Below the pieces are notes generated by a model. The model searched no databases. It saw nothing but the letters and a program-made list of their open reading frames with translations, and had not been told where the DNA came from. From assembly GCA_016192885.1 (NCBI GenBank), contig JACPTH010000155.1, forward strand, positions 1,387 to 8,991: DNA of 7,605 nucleotides, given 5' to 3'. This document shows, piece after piece, positions 5,573 through 7,605 of the stretch. The stretch's first letter is position 1, and each line of letters starts with the position of its first letter. The translations under genes and the position numbers were made by a program. The DNA is from a bacterium (lineage in GTDB: Bacteria; Muiribacteriota; Ozemobacteria; Ozemobacterales; Ozemobacteraceae).

Positions 5573-6836
5573 TGTCAATCAATTTCCAAAAAACCTCTTC
5601 ACCAAGCCAATTTGCAAGCCCGCGCAACACCAAGGCTCCTTTATCGTACATGATTGCTTGATAGGCTGGGGAACGCATGACTTCGTCCGATTTTATCGGC
5701 AAATCTAGAGGAGTCCCGACAACGGGTAGATATGTTTCTCGATGTTTTGTCAGGTCATCAATATATGCGCCTAAACCAAACTTATACTTTACGAATTCCA
5801 TTTGGGAAAAAGTCGCAAAACCCTCATTCAACCAGTTCGACTGCGGGAACTTGGCCATAACTTTATTCCCCCACCATTGATGGGCGGTTTCATGGGCGAC
5901 AAAACCAGGATCGGCAAGAAATTTCTCAAACTCAAGACCCGTCATTACAAGGAGTTCTTGGGAACCATATCCCATGGGAAACTTTCCCTCTACCTCGGCC
6001 ATAATCATTTTGGAAAATGGAAAAGGAGAAAACCTTGCGGAGTAATATTGAAGGATGCTTTTTAAAAGTTCCATGTATTTTTCAAGCTTTGATTGATGCT
6101 CGCGGGTAAGCAATACTTGTACTTTAACTCCGTCGAAATCGGCTTGAGCTCCAACTAATTCGCCGCCGACCAGTGAAAACCCATCGGATGGTTTGTCGGT
6201 AGAAAATGTCCAGGATGTCTCTAGGTTCGATGGAATGCTGGCAACCAGCTTCCCTTGGGTGACTATCGTCCAACTTGCGGGGGCTAAAATCGTCATGGAA
6301 GCCATCGCCGGCATATTGATTCCCAAATTCGGATACCAATTTGCGGCGGATTTGAAATAACACCCCTCTTTTCCAATGTAGTCCCATACGACGTTACCGG
6401 ATTGAATTTTGCTGGGATCACCCTGATATTTCCATTGGAGAGAAACCCTCTTTCCAACCCAACCTTTCGGAGGAAAAATGAAAACTTGATCTCCCCTTTT
6501 ATCCCAAACCGCCTTATTCCCGTCCCAGGAAAGGGAAGAAACATCGATATCGTGATGCAGGTAGAACATCGGAGTCGTGGAACTTCCAAGAAACTCAATT
6601 TCGGTCCGTACTTGGGAGCCTTCAATCAAGTGGTCCCTTGGAATCAATCTAAAAATTCCCTCGACTGAAACCATTTTGGCAACCGGATCTTTTACGAACC
6701 GGCCTTCATCCGGTTGAATTTGGCTTGAAAATGATGCTTGCCCCGCAATCAATTTTAATGGACAAAAAAGGGAAAAAAATGCAATAAAAAATACCTTAAT
6801 GCATTGGAAGCTAAAAAATCTATAACCTGGAAACAT
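5517..6836 (-). CDS. M1-family (gluzincin) metallopeptidase, exported, truncated at the C-terminus
   Basis: A zinc aminopeptidase-type protein. From the ATG at 6836 it has 439 residues. Residues 1-34 look like a signal peptide (hydrophobic about 14-25, possible cut after AGQA), so it should act outside the cytoplasm. An N-terminal beta-sandwich precedes the thermolysin-like domain. The zinc site is complete: HETAH at 315-319 and Glu338 in WLNEGF, exactly 18 residues later; Tyr397 in YDKGALVL fits the catalytic Tyr. Where aminopeptidase N has GAMEN, this protein has GYGSQE (289-294), keeping the Glu. The frame ends at a TAG just after GRVVTRGFFKP, before the helices, the FFxxW-type segment and the C-terminal domain expected next; a likely tail lies in another frame downstream (see the break feature). 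The frame continues upstream to 6989, but the signal peptide, GGATGA seven bases before the ATG, and a promoter at 6865-6893 favour 6836; an ATG at 6848 is the alternative. Whether the product is active is open. Confidence 0.85.
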   Translation of the reverse strand: MFPGYRFFSFQCIKVFFIAFFSLFCPLKLIAGQASFSSQIQPDEGRFVKDPVAKMVSVEGIFRLIPRDHLIEGSQVRTEIEFLGSSTTPMFYLHHDIDVSSLSWDGNKAVWDKRGDQVFIFPPKGWVGKRVSLQWKYQGDPSKIQSGNVVWDYIGKEGCYFKSAANWYPNLGINMPAMASMTILAPASWTIVTQGKLVASIPSNLETSWTFSTDKPSDGFSLVGGELVGAQADFDGVKVQVLLTREHQSKLEKYMELLKSILQYYSARFSPFPFSKMIMAEVEGKFPMGYGSQELLVMTGLEFEKFLADPGFVAHETAHQWWGNKVMAKFPQSNWLNEGFATFSQMEFVKYKFGLGAYIDDLTKHRETYLPVVGTPLDLPIKSDEVMRSPAYQAIMYDKGALVLRGLANWLGEEVFWKLIDTHLKRNAGRVVTRGFFKP

Positions 6837-6864
6837 TGTTTCATCCATTGAAAATCTATATCTC

Positions 6865-6893
6865 AGTTTAACGTACTTTACGTATCTACTCAA
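6865..6893 (-). promoter_or_regulatory. Candidate sigma70-type promoter of the M1-peptidase gene with palindromic spacer
   Basis: On the minus strand TTGAGT (6888-6893) and TAAACT (6865-6870) are separated by exactly 17 bp, each matching four of six consensus bases. The predicted start would be near 6858, about 22 bases before the ATG at 6836. The spacer contains a perfect inverted repeat, ACGTA-CTT-TACGT (6871-6883), in operator position. Just upstream, GGGGTAAAA (plus-strand reading) occurs twice, at 6900-6908 and 6917-6925. Regulation by a dimeric repressor is an inference. Confidence 0.4.
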
Positions 6894-6899
6894 TAATTC

Positions 6900-6925
6900 G
6901 GGGTAAAATGAAAATTGGGGTAAAA
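6900..6925. repeat. Two direct copies of GGGGTAAAA, 17 bp apart
   Basis: Perfect 9-bp direct repeats at 6900-6908 and 6917-6925, directly upstream of the candidate -35 box of the M1-type gene. They could be activator sites; nothing beyond position and repetition supports this. Confidence 0.45.
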
Positions 6926-6943
6926 AAGTGAAAGCTATTTTGG

Positions 6944-7023
6944 AGGGCGCACCGCGACCGACCGCGGGGGATGAGGCATGCGAATTCATTTCGCGTGCCG
7001 AAGGGGGGCGCGTGCACCCCCTT
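6944..7023. other. GC-rich island of three consecutive hairpins between CPBP and M1 genes
   Basis: Positions 6941-7020 have 57 G+C in 80 bases (71%), while the 80 bases on either side have 25 (31%). Three stems follow one another: CCGCG-ACCGAC-CGCGG (6952-6967); GGCATGCGAA-TTCAT-TTCGCGTGCC (6975-6999, ten pairs including one G-U); and AAGGGGG with CCCCCTT (7001-7007 and 7017-7023, nine-base loop). It lies just after the CPBP stop and upstream of the promoter for the M1-type gene, so it is probably in the CPBP 3' untranslated region. It may be a palindromic intergenic repeat (REP-like) or a structured RNA. No known RNA family was recognised. Confidence 0.6.
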
Positions 7024-7026
7024 TAT
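7001..7026 (+). terminator. Weak terminator-like hairpin (plus strand)
   Basis: A seven-pair AAGGGGG/CCCCCTT stem is followed by TAT (the 3' sequence reads CTTTATT). This fits a weak intrinsic terminator for plus-strand transcription only, yet both neighbouring genes lie on the minus strand. In minus orientation no U-run follows. Confidence 0.2.
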
Positions 7027-7041
7027 TGAGAAGATACTACT

Positions 7042-7605
7042 TTACCTTAAATTCCACGCACATAGGAAAACGATAAAAAAATTGAAGATTGAATGCGAGA
7101 GGATGCATGGCCATAGGGTTTCCGACCGACGAAAAAGTAGAGTTAAAAAAAATCCCATTAACATTACGGGTGGAATGGCAATCCACGGATAAAACAGGGA
7201 AAATAAAGCGCCATTGACAATTATTCCCCAAAATCCATTCATTCCTATCCGCCTTAAAGCTTGGTCGACAAACCCGCGGAAAAACATTTCCTCAACGAGT
7301 GGGGCAATGATTCCATAAACTAAAACCAGGGAAAAAATAAAGAAAACAGGTCCCAGGGTTTCTGATGAGGTTTTCCAGAATTCAGCATTCTTAAAAAAAA
7401 TTATAGATTCGTTTGAGTCAACAAAGGCAAGGTAAAAATAAAAAAAACCGGCCAAAACAATTGAAAAGAAAACGGTTTGAGGAAACCACTGAACTCCGGC
7501 TGTTGAAAACCCCAAAGATCTAGTTGGTTGGGAAAATCTACGTCCCGAATAGCTTATCGTAGAAACCGCTAAAACCGGAATAGAAATAAGGTATGAAACC
7601 AGCCA
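7042..7605 (-). CDS. CPBP-family intramembrane metalloprotease (CAAX/Abi type), N-terminus outside window
   Basis: The frame is open to the right edge (187 residues visible), so the gene is partial; a TTG at 7513-7515 is unlikely to be the start because codons before it encode another hydrophobic helix (WLVSYLISIPVLAV). The protein is polytopic, and CPBP/Rce1-like enzymes cleave peptides within the inner membrane. Counting from the TTG codon, motif 1 is APLVEEMFFRGF (Glu75, Glu76, Arg80) and motif 3 is LSHSIFNFF (His141, Asn145). Motif 2, normally FxxxH, reads FSLFY here, so Tyr109 stands where the conserved His is expected. The C-terminal LFRRSETLWPCILSH block is typical of the family. Bacterial members act in signal processing, bacteriocin immunity or surface protein handling; this one's role is unknown. 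It is upstream of the M1-type gene but separated by 205 bp with hairpins and a candidate promoter, so it is probably a separate transcription unit. Confidence 0.85.
   Translation of the reverse strand, partial: WLVSYLISIPVLAVSTISYSGRRFSQPTRSLGFSTAGVQWFPQTVFFSIVLAGFFYFYLAFVDSNESIIFFKNAEFWKTSSETLGPVFFIFSLVLVYGIIAPLVEEMFFRGFVDQALRRIGMNGFWGIIVNGALFSLFYPWIAIPPVMLMGFFLTLLFRRSETLWPCILSHSIFNFFIVFLCAWNLR

Noticed and set aside
6837..6989. Longer N-terminus of the M1-type protein from 6989
   Set aside because: It would put 51 residues before the signal peptide and run across the GC-rich hairpins and the candidate promoter.
6971..7192. 73-codon plus-strand reading frame
   Set aside because: Runs through the hairpin island and antisense to the conserved CPBP motifs; no SD or domain.
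1..7605. CRISPR array, tRNA/rRNA genes, insertion sequence or defence island
   Set aside because: No regularly spaced repeats, cloverleaf, transposase, or recognised defence gene was found; HD and CPBP genes alone do not make a defence system.

Overview
The window looks like chromosomal DNA of a diderm (Gram-negative type) bacterium, probably an uncultured, poorly sampled lineage. The evidence is indirect. Several genes encode envelope proteins with a single N-terminal membrane anchor and SLH-like or AMIN-like modules, one gene encodes an exported zinc peptidase, and most products are diverged from textbook families. No phylum can be assigned from the sequence alone. Base composition is moderately AT-rich with AT-rich spacers. 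No tRNA, rRNA, CRISPR array, insertion sequence or phage gene was seen.

Left half, plus strand (3-3336): three closely spaced genes (gaps of 15 and 25 bp) that look like one operon, already under way at the window edge. Each encodes a protein with a short cytoplasmic N-terminus, one membrane helix and an outside domain. The first has an SLH-like module, the second an AMIN-like domain, and the third SLH-like repeats, a charged linker and two carboxypeptidase-regulatory-like beta-sandwiches. The modules suggest cell-wall or outer-membrane contact, so a joint role at the envelope is plausible, but no function is proven.

Right half, minus strand (7605 down to 3353), read in transcription order: a CPBP (CAAX/Abi-type) intramembrane protease cut by the right edge and lacking one expected histidine; a 205-bp spacer with a 71% G+C island of three hairpins and then a candidate promoter; an M1 (gluzincin) aminopeptidase-like gene that stops early; a second reading frame that continues what looks like the C-terminal part of the same protein; tlyA (rRNA 2'-O-methyltransferase with S4 domain); and a small HD-domain phosphohydrolase. 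The peptidase appears broken by an internal deletion with frame change near 5520-5530.

The two halves converge with only 16 bp between stop codons (3336/3353), and a 13-bp perfect inverted repeat spans that junction. The tlyA and HD genes are general RNA/nucleotide-type housekeeping or accessory functions. The plus-strand envelope operon and the exported peptidase suggest a cell-surface theme, with no direct evidence that the two halves work together.
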